The notes under the pieces: generated by a model
What the model was told of the DNA's origin: nothing
Database searches by the model: none
The model's input: only the letters and a program-made list of their open reading frames with translations
Source: Methylobacterium sp. J-088
Lineage (GTDB): Bacteria; Pseudomonadota; Alphaproteobacteria; Rhizobiales; Beijerinckiaceae
DNA length: 64,000 bases
Direction: 5' to 3'
Assembly: GCF_022829295.1 (NCBI RefSeq)
Contig: NZ_JAKSYH010000248.1
Location: 30,001-94,000, forward strand
Made by a program: the position numbers and the translations under genes
In this document: in pieces, positions 1 through 8,306 of the stretch
Position numbering within the stretch: position 1 is the stretch's first letter
How the letters are laid out: each line of letters starts with the position of its first letter

Positions 1-795
1 AAGAACAACAGATCAGCACAAGTCTCTCACGTCAGGCCTCTCGACCCGACCGCAAGGACAAACGCCGCCCGCGTCTCCCTTCCTCAATCATAACTTGTCA
101 AAGATCAGTACAAACTTTCGTAAGTACCTTTCGAGGGGAAGTCAAGTACCTTGGCTATCGCCAGATCTACTTTTCTTAACCTCAGGAAACCCGCCCGACC
201 CGGCCGTTTTGCTTCGGCACCGCGTCGGGAGGCGCCGTATAGGCCGAGCCCGCCCGGCCTGTCAACCGACCTTTTCCCGGCGAAACCACCGGACCCGGAA
301 GCCCGGATCCCGTTGGCGGACGACGACACCCCCAAGAGGGCAGCCCCATCCATTCGCACGTGAAAGGCATCTCGCAACCCGCCAGAGCTTAAGTCCGGCA
401 CGTCGACGCCCCGCCGAAGCGGAGCCGTGCAACCCGTGGCTGAGAGATTTCGGCGGACGGTGTTCTGTCGCTGCCGATGAAGTCGATATGGCGAAACTCG
501 GCCGATCTTGCAAGGCTCGTGGCGTCGCAGGGCTGTCCCATGCGTCCGTAGCGGGCTTATGGCAGCACCGGGCTGCGATGCGCTCGCCCCGCCCAGCATT
601 GTCGGGGCGGACCCTGCGGGCGTTCCAGCACCACGCCCAGTTGGACTTCGCGTGCCGCACGAGGGCGCGCGGTGGACCTGAGGGAGACGGCCTCGGCTCC
701 GTTGCTCCCCGCATGCGGGTTCGGCAACCGACGGGTGAAACCCGCGCGTCACGTCGTCGAATAGGCGTCATCGCGACCAATCCCGGACCGGACAG
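1..795. other. leading non-coding stretch, no gene recognised
   Basis: No reading frame here looks like a protein: the long open frames on both strands are rich in Arg, Pro and Gly without any recognisable motif, as expected for chance open frames in high-GC DNA. No tRNA or rRNA signature was seen. The last part should hold the promoter of the peroxidase gene that starts at 796. Confidence 0.5.
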
Positions 796-1908
796 ATGAC
801 GTTGATCAACGACCTCACAGGGGCGCCGCCCGGCATGACCGGGCGCAGCCTGCTCCTGCGCCTGTCCGTGATCGGCGCGGTGGTGGCCGGCACGGCCGGC
901 GGCTTCGCCTATGCGGGGGGCTGGCTGTCGCCCGGCCTCCTCACACCGGCGCGGATCGTCGATCGCTTCGAGGTGGTGAACGGGCCCCATCCCGGCTTCC
1001 GGCGCAACCACGCCAAGGGCTTGTGCGTGGCGGGGCGCTTCGCCCCCAACGGCGCGGGCGCGCGCCTCTCGACAGCCACCGTGTTCGCCCCCGGGCAGGT
1101 GACCCCCGTCCTGGGCCGGATCGCGCTGGCGGGCGGCCAGCCCTACGCGGCCGATGCCGAGACCACCGTGCGCAGCCTCGCCCTGCTGTTCCGGTCGCCG
1201 GACGGCGCGGAGTGGCGCACCGGCATGAACAACATCCCGGTCTTCCCCGTGCGCACGCCGGAGGCCTTCTACGACCAGCTCCGCGCCGCCAAGCCCGATC
1301 CAGCCACCGGCAAGCCCGATCCCGCCCGCATGGCGGCGTTCTTCGCGGCCCATCCCGAGAGCGCGCGGGCCGCGTCCCTGATCAAGGCGCGGACCGTGAC
1401 CTCCGGTTTCGCCGACAGCACCTTCTGGAGCCTGAACGCCTTGCGGTTCGTAGCCGCCGACGGCACCGTGCGACCGGTGCGCTGGGCTTTCGTCCCGGAG
1501 CGGACAGCCGCACCCGAGACCGCCGATGGGACCGGTTCGCCCGCCCCAGATGGGCTGTTCGATGCTTTCGAGGCGCAGTTGCGCCAGGGTCCGCAGCGCT
1601 GGCACCTCGTGGTGACGGTCGGCCGGGGGGAGGCCCCCACCGCCGACGCGACGCAGCCCTGGCCCGCCGACCGCGAGCGCGTGGATGTCGGCACCCTGAC
1701 CCTCACCGAGGCCATGCCGGAAGCGCCCCACACCTGCCGCGACGTCAACTTCGACCCGCTCGTCCTGCCGGAGGGTATCGCACCGAGCGACGATCCGCTG
1801 CTCAGCGCGCGCTCTGCGGCCTATGCGCAGTCCTTCACCCGCCGAGCCGGCGAGGCGAAGACGCCGAGCGCCGTGACCGGCGCGCCGATCCACGGAGCTG
1901 CCCTGTGA
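796..1908 (+). CDS. srpA: membrane-anchored catalase-like heme peroxidase (SrpA family)
   Basis: 370 aa. The protein has a single hydrophobic segment at about residues 18-40, followed by a soluble domain that should lie in the periplasm. The domain has features of the catalase-related SrpA group: HPGFRRNHAKG with the distal His at about residue 72, the Asn-containing TGMNNIPVFPVR near 143-153, and a C-terminal RSAAYAQSF whose Tyr (about 343) is a candidate proximal heme ligand. It is shorter than true catalases (about 480 aa or more), so peroxidase rather than strong catalase activity is expected from the family. Its TGA overlaps the GTG start of a cytochrome b561 gene, which implies translational coupling and a shared job in peroxide or electron handling at the membrane. 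Confidence 0.88.
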   Translation: MTLINDLTGAPPGMTGRSLLLRLSVIGAVVAGTAGGFAYAGGWLSPGLLTPARIVDRFEVVNGPHPGFRRNHAKGLCVAGRFAPNGAGARLSTATVFAPGQVTPVLGRIALAGGQPYAADAETTVRSLALLFRSPDGAEWRTGMNNIPVFPVRTPEAFYDQLRAAKPDPATGKPDPARMAAFFAAHPESARAASLIKARTVTSGFADSTFWSLNALRFVAADGTVRPVRWAFVPERTAAPETADGTGSPAPDGLFDAFEAQLRQGPQRWHLVVTVGRGEAPTADATQPWPADRERVDVGTLTLTEAMPEAPHTCRDVNFDPLVLPEGIAPSDDPLLSARSAAYAQSFTRRAGEAKTPSAVTGAPIHGAAL

Positions 1909-2444
1909 CCGAACCCGCGCGCTTCAACTGGCCGGCCCGCCTGCTCCACTGGGGCATGGCGGTGATGATCCTCGCCATGCTGCTGATCGGCGTCGCCATG
2001 GTGACGTCGCTCGCCGACTATCACGCCCTGGTCGCGCTGCACCGACCCCTCGGCCTCCTGATCCTGCTCCTTGCCGGCCTGCGGCTCGTCAACCGCTGGC
2101 GCCATCCGCCCCCGCCCCTGCCGACGGATCTGCCCGCGTGGCAGCGGATCGCCGCGCACGGCTCGCATATCGCGCTCTACGGGCTGATGCTGACCCTGCC
2201 GCTGGTCGGCTGGGGCATGCTGTCGGCGGCGCGCTATCCGATCGTGCTGGCTGGGCCGGTGGTGCTGTCGCCGATCCTGCCGCAGGACCCGATGCTCGCC
2301 GCGGCGCTGCGGCACCTCCATACCGGGCTCGCCTATGCCCTGTTCGCTGCCTTTCTGGCGCATCTCGGGGCGGCGCTGATGCACGCGCTGATCCGCCAGG
2401 ACGACGTCTTCGCCAGCATGGCCCCCTGGCGACCACGCCGGTAA
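1905..2444 (+). CDS. cytochrome b561 family protein
   Basis: 179 aa, starting at a GTG that overlaps the stop of the upstream peroxidase gene (GTGA). There are four hydrophobic helices with His residues placed as in bacterial b561 proteins: NWPARLLHWGMA near the N terminus, VALHRPLGLL in helix 2, HGSHIALYGLMLTLPLVG in helix 3 and RHLHTGLAYALFAAFLAHLG in helix 4. These His residues would hold two b-type hemes and carry electrons from the quinone pool across the inner membrane. The gene order suggests it serves the peroxidase. The family call is firm; the redox partner is inferred from coupling. Confidence 0.88.
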   Translation: MTEPARFNWPARLLHWGMAVMILAMLLIGVAMVTSLADYHALVALHRPLGLLILLLAGLRLVNRWRHPPPPLPTDLPAWQRIAAHGSHIALYGLMLTLPLVGWGMLSAARYPIVLAGPVVLSPILPQDPMLAAALRHLHTGLAYALFAAFLAHLGAALMHALIRQDDVFASMAPWRPRR

Positions 2445-2512
2445 GGTCCGGGCGGCATCCAGCCAGCCGGCCTGATATCCACACCGGGTGTTTCCCAGCC
2501 GGTCCGGTCGAT

Positions 2513-2541
2513 GGCCGGGGGCCGCATGGCGCCCCCCGGCC
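2513..2541. terminator. GC-rich hairpin between convergent genes
   Basis: An inverted repeat with arms GGCCGGGGG and CCCCCCGGCC and a short loop lies between the convergent b561 and amidase genes. It has no T-tract on either strand, so it may act as an attenuating or mRNA 3'-end-stabilising hairpin rather than a classical intrinsic terminator. Confidence 0.4.
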
Positions 2542-2553
2542 GAGTCCCTCAGG

Positions 2554-3960
2554 TCAGAGGCTCGGGTGCAGGCCGCGAACCGGGCTCACGCCCTCCAGCA
2601 CCGAGGCCGCGTGCAGGATCGTCGTCTCCGCCTGCCAGCTTGCAACCAGCTGCACGTTGATCGGCAAGCCCTCGCGGCTCGTCCCGAACCGTATCGACAG
2701 GCCCGGCAGGCCGGTGACATTCAGGGGCACGGTCGCGCCCTGCAGGTAAGTCAGATCGACCGTCTCGCCGTTGACGACGAGTTCCTGGATGCCGTGCTTG
2801 TGCGCCGGTACCGGCAGCACCGGGGTGAGGAGCACGTCGAAGTTCCGGAAGAAGGCCGCATAGCCGTCCCGGAGCCGCTCCGCCGCCTGCTCGGCCGCGA
2901 CGTAGTCCTCCACCGACGGGTCCGGCAGGGACAACATGGTCTTGGCCATCTTGTACATCTGGTCCTCGTGCCCGGCGGTCGCTTCGCGGAACGCCGGCTT
3001 CATCTCCATGACGTGGAGCGTGTTGAACACGTCGAGGGCGAAGTCGCGCTCCAGCGCCGGGATGCGCACCTCCTCCACGTGGTGACCCTCGCCCTTGAGG
3101 GCCTCGGCCGCAGCCCGCACGGTCGCGGCGACCTGCGTGTCGATGGGCCCGAAGCCCGGCCCGACCATCCAGCCGACCCGGAGCTTGCGATTCGGCGCGG
3201 CACCGAGGCCGGCATCGAACGGGACGGTGCTGCTCGCGAAGGCGTCCTGCCCGTCTGGGCCGGCGAGTTGCGAGAAGGCGAGCGCGAGGTCGCGGATCGA
3301 ACGTGCCATCGGGCCGACGTGCCAGAAGCGGCGGGGCGCCCGCGGCCAGATGCCGGTCATGGGCACGCGCCCATGGGTGGCCTTCAGCGAGACGATACCG
3401 GTCTGCGCGGCCGGGCCGCGCACCGATATCGCGAGGTCGGTGCCGAGTCCGAGTGGCGACATGCCCGCCGCGATGGCCGCCGACTCGCCGCCGCTGGAGC
3501 CCCCGGGCGTACGCTCGAGGTCCCACGGGTTGTTCGAGCGGCCGGAGAGCAGGTTGTCGCTCTCGATCCAGTAGGAGAACTCCGGGAGGTTGGTCTTAGC
3601 GAGCAGAATGCCACCGGCCCTCTTCAGGCGCGCCACGCTGGTGGCATCGGCGTCGGGCACCCGGCCCTTGAAGATCGGCGAGCCGCGCTGGGTGAGCACG
3701 CCGGCGGTGTCGATGGAATCCTTCACGGTGAACGGCACACCGTGAAGCGGCCCGAGTTCCCCGCCGGCCATGAGTGCCGCCTCCGCGTCCCGCGCGGCGG
3801 CCAGCGCGCCTTCCGCGACCGCGACGATGGCGTTGACCTTCGGATCGACCGCTTCGATGCGGTCGAGGTGCGCCTGCACGACCTCGACCGGTGAGAGCTG
3901 CTTGGTCCGGATCAATTCGGCGAGCCGGGTCGCGTCCGAGAAAACGATGTCCGTGGTCAT
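2554..3960 (-). CDS. amidase signature family hydrolase
   Basis: 468 aa, start ATG at 3960. The amidase signature triad is visible: Lys80 in VPFTVKDSIDTAG, the cis-Ser at about 155 in TPGGSSGG, and the nucleophile Ser at about 179 in GTDLAISVRGPAAQTG. The usual GGS around the nucleophile reads AIS here, an uncommon variant that keeps the serine. The length is normal for the family, and the substrate cannot be read from sequence (indole-acetamide, short amides, or glutamyl/fatty amides are all possible). It lies downstream of the DJ-1 gene on the same strand with a gap of about 107 nt, so it may belong to the NemR-controlled unit. Confidence 0.9.
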   Translation of the reverse strand: MTTDIVFSDATRLAELIRTKQLSPVEVVQAHLDRIEAVDPKVNAIVAVAEGALAAARDAEAALMAGGELGPLHGVPFTVKDSIDTAGVLTQRGSPIFKGRVPDADATSVARLKRAGGILLAKTNLPEFSYWIESDNLLSGRSNNPWDLERTPGGSSGGESAAIAAGMSPLGLGTDLAISVRGPAAQTGIVSLKATHGRVPMTGIWPRAPRRFWHVGPMARSIRDLALAFSQLAGPDGQDAFASSTVPFDAGLGAAPNRKLRVGWMVGPGFGPIDTQVAATVRAAAEALKGEGHHVEEVRIPALERDFALDVFNTLHVMEMKPAFREATAGHEDQMYKMAKTMLSLPDPSVEDYVAAEQAAERLRDGYAAFFRNFDVLLTPVLPVPAHKHGIQELVVNGETVDLTYLQGATVPLNVTGLPGLSIRFGTSREGLPINVQLVASWQAETTILHAASVLEGVSPVRGLHPSL

Positions 3961-4067
3961 GGGCTGGATCCTTCGAGGTCGCCGATGCGGGTGGCGTACG
4001 CCGCTTCGGGGGGTGACGATCAGGGGTTGGGTGGCAGGATGCGGCGCCGCCGGGGGCGCCCGCGTCC

Positions 4068-4751
4068 TCAGCGGTTGGCGAGGCGAGCGACGAGACACTC
4101 GGCGGCGGGGCCGGAGGAGGCCGGGTTCTGGCCGGTGATGAGCAGGCCGTCCGTCACCACGAAGGGTCCCCAGTCGGCACCCTTGGCGTAGAGGCCTCCG
4201 TTCCGCTTCAGCTCGTCCTCGACGAGGAACGGGACCACCTCTGTGAGGCCGACGGCCTCCTCCTCGGTGTTCGTGAAGCCGGTGACGTTCCGGCCTTCGA
4301 CCAGCGGCTTCCCCTCCGGCGCCCTGGCATGGCGCAGGACGCCGGGGGCGTGGCAGACGAGGGCCACGGGCTTGCCGGCCCCGAGCGTCGTCTCGATCAG
4401 CGTGATCGAGGCAGGGTCCTCGGCAAGGTCCCAGAGAGGCCCATGCCCGCCGGGATAGAAGACGGCGTCGAAGCCCGCGTGGCCGACGGCGTCGAGCCGG
4501 CCCGTCTCGGTCAGCGCCGCCATGGCCGCCGCATCGGCTTCGAAGCGGCGCGTCGCGTCCGTCTGGAAGCTCGGCTCGGCGCTCTTCGGATCGAGCGGCG
4601 GGCGGCCACCCTTGGGCGACACCAGGACCACCCCCGCCCCCGCATCCTTGAACACGTAATAGGGCGCAGCGAGCTCCTCCAGCCAAAAGCCGGTCTTCCG
4701 GCCGGTTTCGCCGAGCCGGTCGTGCGAGGTCAGCACCATCAGGATCTTCAT
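4068..4751 (-). CDS. DJ-1/PfpI superfamily protein (glyoxalase III / HchA-like)
   Basis: 227 aa. The nucleophile elbow is PVALVCHAPGVL with Cys at about 133 followed by His134, and an acidic pair is present near residues 25-26 (GFWLEELAAPY). The size and the opening MKILMVLTSHD with GRKTGFW fit the HchA-like subgroup, whose members act as glutathione-independent glyoxalases or deglycases on methylglyoxal. It sits in a minus-strand row behind a NemR-type repressor and one of the two putative NemR operators, and methylglyoxal and reactive electrophiles are NemR signals in E. coli. That context supports an aldehyde-detoxifying role. Chaperone or amidase-like activity cannot be excluded. Confidence 0.87.
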   Translation of the reverse strand: MKILMVLTSHDRLGETGRKTGFWLEELAAPYYVFKDAGAGVVLVSPKGGRPPLDPKSAEPSFQTDATRRFEADAAAMAALTETGRLDAVGHAGFDAVFYPGGHGPLWDLAEDPASITLIETTLGAGKPVALVCHAPGVLRHARAPEGKPLVEGRNVTGFTNTEEEAVGLTEVVPFLVEDELKRNGGLYAKGADWGPFVVTDGLLITGQNPASSGPAAECLVARLANR

Positions 4752-4839
4752 CGTCGGTCTCCAGGTCTTTCAGTTGTGTGAGGGAGGGTTTTGGGTTCGA
4801 GGCCGCGCTCGGAACGGGTTCGGGGAAGGCGGGCCGGCG

Positions 4840-5070
4840 CTAGCGCGCCTTCGCGGTGCGTCCGGCGGCCGGGTCGCGCGCCTGCGCGGCTTGTGCAGGG
4901 CGGAACTCGGGGCCCGCGCGGCGGACCTCGTCGAACCGGGCCATGCGGACGGCGCCGATGGTCTCGAGGGTGATCCGCTCTTGCGCCGTTGCTTGTGGCC
5001 CAGTGAGGAGTGCCATCAGCCCCTCAGCGATGAGGGTCGTGACGACAGAGGTGTTGGCGTGGTGGGGCAT
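4840..5070 (-). CDS. small uncharacterised protein in the NemR unit
   Basis: 76 aa, ATG at 5070 preceded by GGAG about 10 nt upstream. The sequence has no recognisable domain: a moderately hydrophobic N-terminal half (TTLIAEGLMALLTGP) and a charged, Ala/Arg-rich tail. It begins 65 nt downstream of a putative NemR operator and precedes the DJ-1 gene, so it is probably the first gene of the regulated transcript. The ribosome-binding site is the main support for coding. Confidence 0.5.
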   Translation of the reverse strand: MPHHANTSVVTTLIAEGLMALLTGPQATAQERITLETIGAVRMARFDEVRRAGPEFRPAQAAQARDPAAGRTAKAR

Positions 5071-5135
5071 GGGTTTTCTCCGTCTGACTGCTGCTCCCCG
5101 ACCGGCATGGAGGAGATGATTGGCTCAGCCTTGAG

Positions 5136-5150
5136 TAGACCGGTCGTCTC
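5136..5150. promoter_or_regulatory. putative NemR operator, copy 2
   Basis: TAGACCGGTCGTCTC matches 14 of 15 bases of the site in front of the nemR-like gene. The arms are TAGAC and GTCTC around CGGTC. It lies between the repressor gene and the small protein/DJ-1 genes, where it would control that transcript. E. coli NemR binds a similar palindrome, TAGACC-N4-GGTCTA. Confidence 0.72.
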
Positions 5151-5200
5151 AAATATGGACGCAGTGAGGGGCTGCGTCCGGCGAAGTCGGAGGCGGTGGA

Positions 5201-5803
5201 TCAGTGCGCCGTGAGGCCCAGGATGCGCCGGGTCGTCCCGATGGCCGCCGCGAACGGTGCGTCGGTCCGGACGATCTTGCCCATCAGGCTCGCGCCGAGC
5301 CAGACGTGATACAGGTCTTCGGCGGTCGTATGCGGCTCGCTCTCGACCGTGAGAGAGCGCTCCGCCACGCCCGCCGCAATGGCTTGCGACAGCCGTTCGA
5401 TGATCGCGGCGGTGCCGGCCTTGAGGGCCAAGCGCATCGCCTCGGACAGGTCCGAGACTTCCGCCGCAAGCTTCACCGCAAGGCATTTGCGCTGATAGTC
5501 GACGCTTCCCTGCGTCGCCTGCCATTTGCGCCAGTAGTTCATCAGGCGCTCGGCATGACTCAACCCCGGCTCGGCCAGCGTCGTATCGAGGTCGGCGAGA
5601 TAACTCTCGAAGTAGTCCGCCAAGAGGGCCTCGCCGAAAGCCTCCTTGGAGCCGAAGTAGTGGTAGAACGACCCTTTCGGCACGCCGGCCGAGGTCAGGA
5701 TCTCGTTGAGTCCTACCCCGGAAAACCCCTTCGCGCCGATCAGGCCGTAGGCGGTGTCGAGGATCCCCTGCCGGGTGTCGGTATGTGCGGTGACGCGTGC
5801 CAT
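5201..5803 (-). CDS. nemR: NemR-type TetR family redox-sensing repressor
   Basis: 200 aa from ATG 5803. This start is preferred over an upstream one at 5911 because the putative operator (5824-5838) lies within that longer frame. The N-terminal helix-turn-helix (GLNEILTSAGVPKGSFYHYF, then GSKEAFG) and the C-terminal region resemble E. coli NemR as I recall its sequence, including KCLAVKLAAEVSDLSEAM against CLTVKLSAEVCDLSEDM. Cys107 and Lys176 here match NemR Cys106 and Lys175, the pair that senses HOCl and electrophiles. NemR Cys116 is Ser here. In E. coli NemR represses nemA and gloA. Here the neighbours are a DJ-1 protein and an amidase, and duplicated operator-like sites imply autoregulation plus control of that row. 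Confidence 0.87.
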   Translation of the reverse strand: MARVTAHTDTRQGILDTAYGLIGAKGFSGVGLNEILTSAGVPKGSFYHYFGSKEAFGEALLADYFESYLADLDTTLAEPGLSHAERLMNYWRKWQATQGSVDYQRKCLAVKLAAEVSDLSEAMRLALKAGTAAIIERLSQAIAAGVAERSLTVESEPHTTAEDLYHVWLGASLMGKIVRTDAPFAAAIGTTRRILGLTAH

Positions 5804-5823
5804 GACGGTGAGATAGAATGGAT

Positions 5824-5838
5824 TAGACCGGTCGTCTA
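5824..5838. promoter_or_regulatory. putative NemR operator, copy 1 (autoregulatory)
   Basis: TAGACCGGTCGTCTA is an inverted repeat with perfect arms TAGAC and GTCTA, placed 21 nt upstream of the nemR-like start codon. It likely overlaps that gene's promoter. A near-identical copy at 5136-5150 precedes the next minus-strand transcript. Confidence 0.75.
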
Positions 5839-6141
5839 GTGGCCATTCGCATTTTTTCCGGTAGCAAGGCTGGTTGCGGTTTGCCGGGTCGTCGTGCTGA
5901 CCCGGATGCAATCCATGACCATCTTTAAAGTCGCATCCGCTTTCAAGCTGCGGGTGTGTCGCCTGTTTCGATCAAAATCCCCTTGACCATAGCCACCACC
6001 CGGGTGCGTCGGCCACGGTCAGATGCGAGCCGCACAGGCGACCAAGGACCGGGTATCGTTCTCTTGAAAGTCTGATCCGTTCTCCATAAAGAACGCGCCA
6101 GGGTTCGGCCGGAATTGCCGACCGGGCATGGAGGAGAGCCG

Positions 6142-7302
6142 ATGTCAGACGGATTCGCGGCCCGTACCGTCGCGGCAGCCAATGGTGTCGCGCAGGATTC
6201 GGCCTTCGGGGCGGTCATCGCACCGATCCACCTGTCGACCACCTTCAAGTTCCCGGCCTTCGAGCAGCCCGGCCCATACGACTACTCCCGCCTCGGCAAC
6301 CCGACGCGGGACGCCCTCGCCGACACGATCGCCAAGCTCGAAGGGGGCGCCCGGGCCGTGATCGTGGCGAGCGGCATGGCGGCCCTCGACCTCGCCCTGT
6401 CGAGCCTGCGGCCGGGCGACCTGCTGGTCGCGCCGCACGATCTTTACGGCGGCACACACCGCCTGCTGAGCTTCCGCGCCGCCCGGGGCCATTACCGCGT
6501 GGACTTCGTCGACCAGACCGACCCGGACGCCCTGGCGGCGGCCCTGGCCGGACGGCCGAAGGTCGTGCTCATCGAGACGCCGAGCAACCCGTTGATGCGG
6601 GTCGTGGATATCCGGCGCGTGACCGCCGCCGCCAAGGCGGTCGGCGCGCTGGCGGTGGTCGACAACACCTTCCTGTCGCCGGCCCTGCAGCAACCGATCA
6701 CCCTGGGGGCGGATCTCGTGGTCCACTCCACCACGAAGTTCCTCAACGGTCATTCCGATGTGATCGGCGGGGCGGTGATCGCCGCCGACAAGGCCGTGGG
6801 CGAGGAACTCGCCGCCTGGGCGAACACGATCGGCGTCACGGGCTCGCCGCTCGACGCCTACCTGACGCTCCGGGGCCTGCGCACCCTGTTCGTGCGCGTG
6901 GACCAGCAGCAGCGCAACGCGGGGCGGATCGCCGGCTTCCTGGATGCGCATCCGGCCGTGAGCCGCGTCCACTACCCGGGCCTGCCGTCCCATCCCGGGC
7001 ACGCCCTCGCCAAGGCGCAGCAGGCGGGCTTCGGCGCCATGCTGAGCTTCGAACTCGCGGGCGGGCTCGAGGCGGTGCGGGCCTTCGTAGGCGCCGTGCA
7101 GGTCTTCACCCTGGCCGAATCCCTGGGCGGGGTCGAGAGCCTGGTCGCCCACCCGCCGACTATGACCCATGCGGCCATGGACCCGGACGCGCGGGCGATC
7201 GCGGGCATCACCGACGGGCTGCTGCGCCTCTCGGTCGGGCTGGAGGCGGAGGACGACCTGTTGGCCGACCTATCGCGCGGCCTCGAAGCCGTGGGTGGGT
7301 GA
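6142..7302 (+). CDS. metB: PLP-dependent cystathionine gamma-synthase family enzyme
   Basis: 386 aa, ATG at 6142 behind GGAGGAGAG. The Cys/Met metabolism PLP-enzyme signature is clear: DYSRLGNPTRDALADTIAKL, the PLP-stacking region HDLYGGTHRLLSF, VVDNTFLSPALQQP, and the Schiff-base Lys at about 199 in VVHSTTKFLNGHSD. The C terminus has ESLGGVESLVAHPPTMTHA. The length equals E. coli MetB. The family also contains cystathionine beta-lyase, methionine gamma-lyase and O-acyl-homoserine sulfhydrylase, so the exact reaction is less sure than the fold. It stands alone, convergent with an HNH gene 9 nt away. No SAM riboswitch was recognised in its leader. Confidence 0.85.
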   Translation: MSDGFAARTVAAANGVAQDSAFGAVIAPIHLSTTFKFPAFEQPGPYDYSRLGNPTRDALADTIAKLEGGARAVIVASGMAALDLALSSLRPGDLLVAPHDLYGGTHRLLSFRAARGHYRVDFVDQTDPDALAAALAGRPKVVLIETPSNPLMRVVDIRRVTAAAKAVGALAVVDNTFLSPALQQPITLGADLVVHSTTKFLNGHSDVIGGAVIAADKAVGEELAAWANTIGVTGSPLDAYLTLRGLRTLFVRVDQQQRNAGRIAGFLDAHPAVSRVHYPGLPSHPGHALAKAQQAGFGAMLSFELAGGLEAVRAFVGAVQVFTLAESLGGVESLVAHPPTMTHAAMDPDARAIAGITDGLLRLSVGLEAEDDLLADLSRGLEAVGG

Positions 7303-7311
7303 GCAGGCCGC

Positions 7312-8079
7312 TCACCCCTCCTCGATCACGCTGAACCCGGACTCGTCCTCGACCACCCGGAAACGGGAGAGCCGCAGGGTCTGCGAGCGCTCGGCGGCCT
7401 CGTCCCGGCACTTGAGGACGTGGACCGCCCGGTTGACCACCTGCAGGTTCGGCGCGCCCCAGTAGGCAAGGAGGTCCGGCCAGGGGCGGGTGCGGTGCTC
7501 CCGCCAGACCTGATAGAGCGGCAGGGCGTGATCGACCTCGGCGGTGCGCAGCAGCCGCTTGCCGGAGGTCGCGCAGCGATGCCGCTGGCGGAGCTTCAGC
7601 GCCCGGACCTGCGCGTGCGGGGCGAGCCAGAACTTCCAGGCCGTGACACAGGCCGCATGCCAGCCGGCCCTGGCGTTGGGCGTGCCGCCGCCCCAGAGAT
7701 CCCGGTGCCAGCCGAACCGGTAGACCGGCTGGCCGCAGATGCAGCAGGCACCGCGGCCGCGGGCGAAGGCGGGATCGCGAAAGGGAGCGGGCGGCGTCCG
7801 GAAACCGCCGGCGCGCCCCTCCCCCGAGCCATCACGGCCGATCTGCCACGTCCAGCCCTCCGGCGTGCCGGAGCGGGCCGCCAGGGCGCGGGCGAGCCGG
7901 TCGGCCCGGAGGACATGGCTGCGCCAGTAGCTCTCCACGGCAAGGCGCGGCGTCGGCGGGATCAGGGGCCGCGCCAGGGCGTGCCGGAGGACCGGTACGG
8001 GGAAGACCGGCGGCAGCGCCCGCTCCAGCCGCGCCCGGGCCTGCACGTTCCGAAGGGTACGCCATTGCGATGTCGTCAT
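7312..8079 (-). CDS. HNH-endonuclease-like protein with extra Cys/His zinc motifs
   Basis: 255 aa from ATG 8079. The C-terminal half carries an HNH-like core: EVDHALPL (His at about 184), then GAPNLQVVNRAVHVLKC with Asn and His in the expected places. Cys-rich pieces precede it: CCICGQPVY (about 112-120), WHAACV (140-145) and RCATSGK (168-174), enough for one or two structural zinc sites. The N-terminal 100 residues are basic and look unlike any domain I recognise. There is no phage, restriction or toxin partner next to it, so the substrate is unknown. The intergenic DNA 80 nt upstream holds a parS-like site. Confidence 0.7.
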   Translation of the reverse strand: MTTSQWRTLRNVQARARLERALPPVFPVPVLRHALARPLIPPTPRLAVESYWRSHVLRADRLARALAARSGTPEGWTWQIGRDGSGEGRAGGFRTPPAPFRDPAFARGRGACCICGQPVYRFGWHRDLWGGGTPNARAGWHAACVTAWKFWLAPHAQVRALKLRQRHRCATSGKRLLRTAEVDHALPLYQVWREHRTRPWPDLLAYWGAPNLQVVNRAVHVLKCRDEAAERSQTLRLSRFRVVEDESGFSVIEEG

Positions 8080-8158
8080 CCCGGCCGGTGCTACCAGAAT
8101 GCGGGCGGGACCGCGATGACGCCGCCGCCACAGGGGTTGTCGCATAGGGTAAACGCAA

Positions 8159-8174
8159 TGTTTCCCGTGAAACA
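8159..8174 (+). other. parS-like ParB-binding site
   Basis: TGTTTCCCGTGAAACA differs at one base from the widely conserved chromosomal parS consensus TGTTTCACGTGAAACA. It is intergenic, between the HNH gene and the dehydrogenase. The same 16-mer occurs on the opposite strand at 37427-37442. Confidence 0.65.
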
Positions 8175-8306
8175 TCGACGGCCTGAACGCACCTGAACCG
8201 GCGCGGCCTCCAGAGTGCTCGTTGCCACCGTGCCAAGCGGGTCCTAGGACGACCGGGCTTGAAGCACTCGCAGCCGGCCCTCCGGGTCGGCCAAGGATAT
8301 GCCGCC

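Noticed and set aside
105..752. Minus-strand 215-aa frame and plus-strand 234-aa frame near the left edge
   Set aside because: Both are compositionally random (Arg, Gly, Pro, Ser) with no start signal or motif.
262..1893. Long minus-strand open frame (543 aa) opposite the peroxidase gene
   Set aside because: It is an antisense shadow of the peroxidase gene in high-GC DNA; the sequence is Gly/Arg/His-rich and has no family features.
2488..3894. Plus-strand open frame of 468 aa opposite the amidase
   Set aside because: The amidase on the minus strand has all catalytic motifs; the antisense frame is Arg/His-rich without a domain.
6001..6141. Possible SAM-type riboswitch upstream of the cystathionine gamma-synthase family gene
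   Set aside because: No SAM-II or SAM/SAH core sequence or pseudoknot could be recognised in the leader; only a normal ribosome-binding site is evident.
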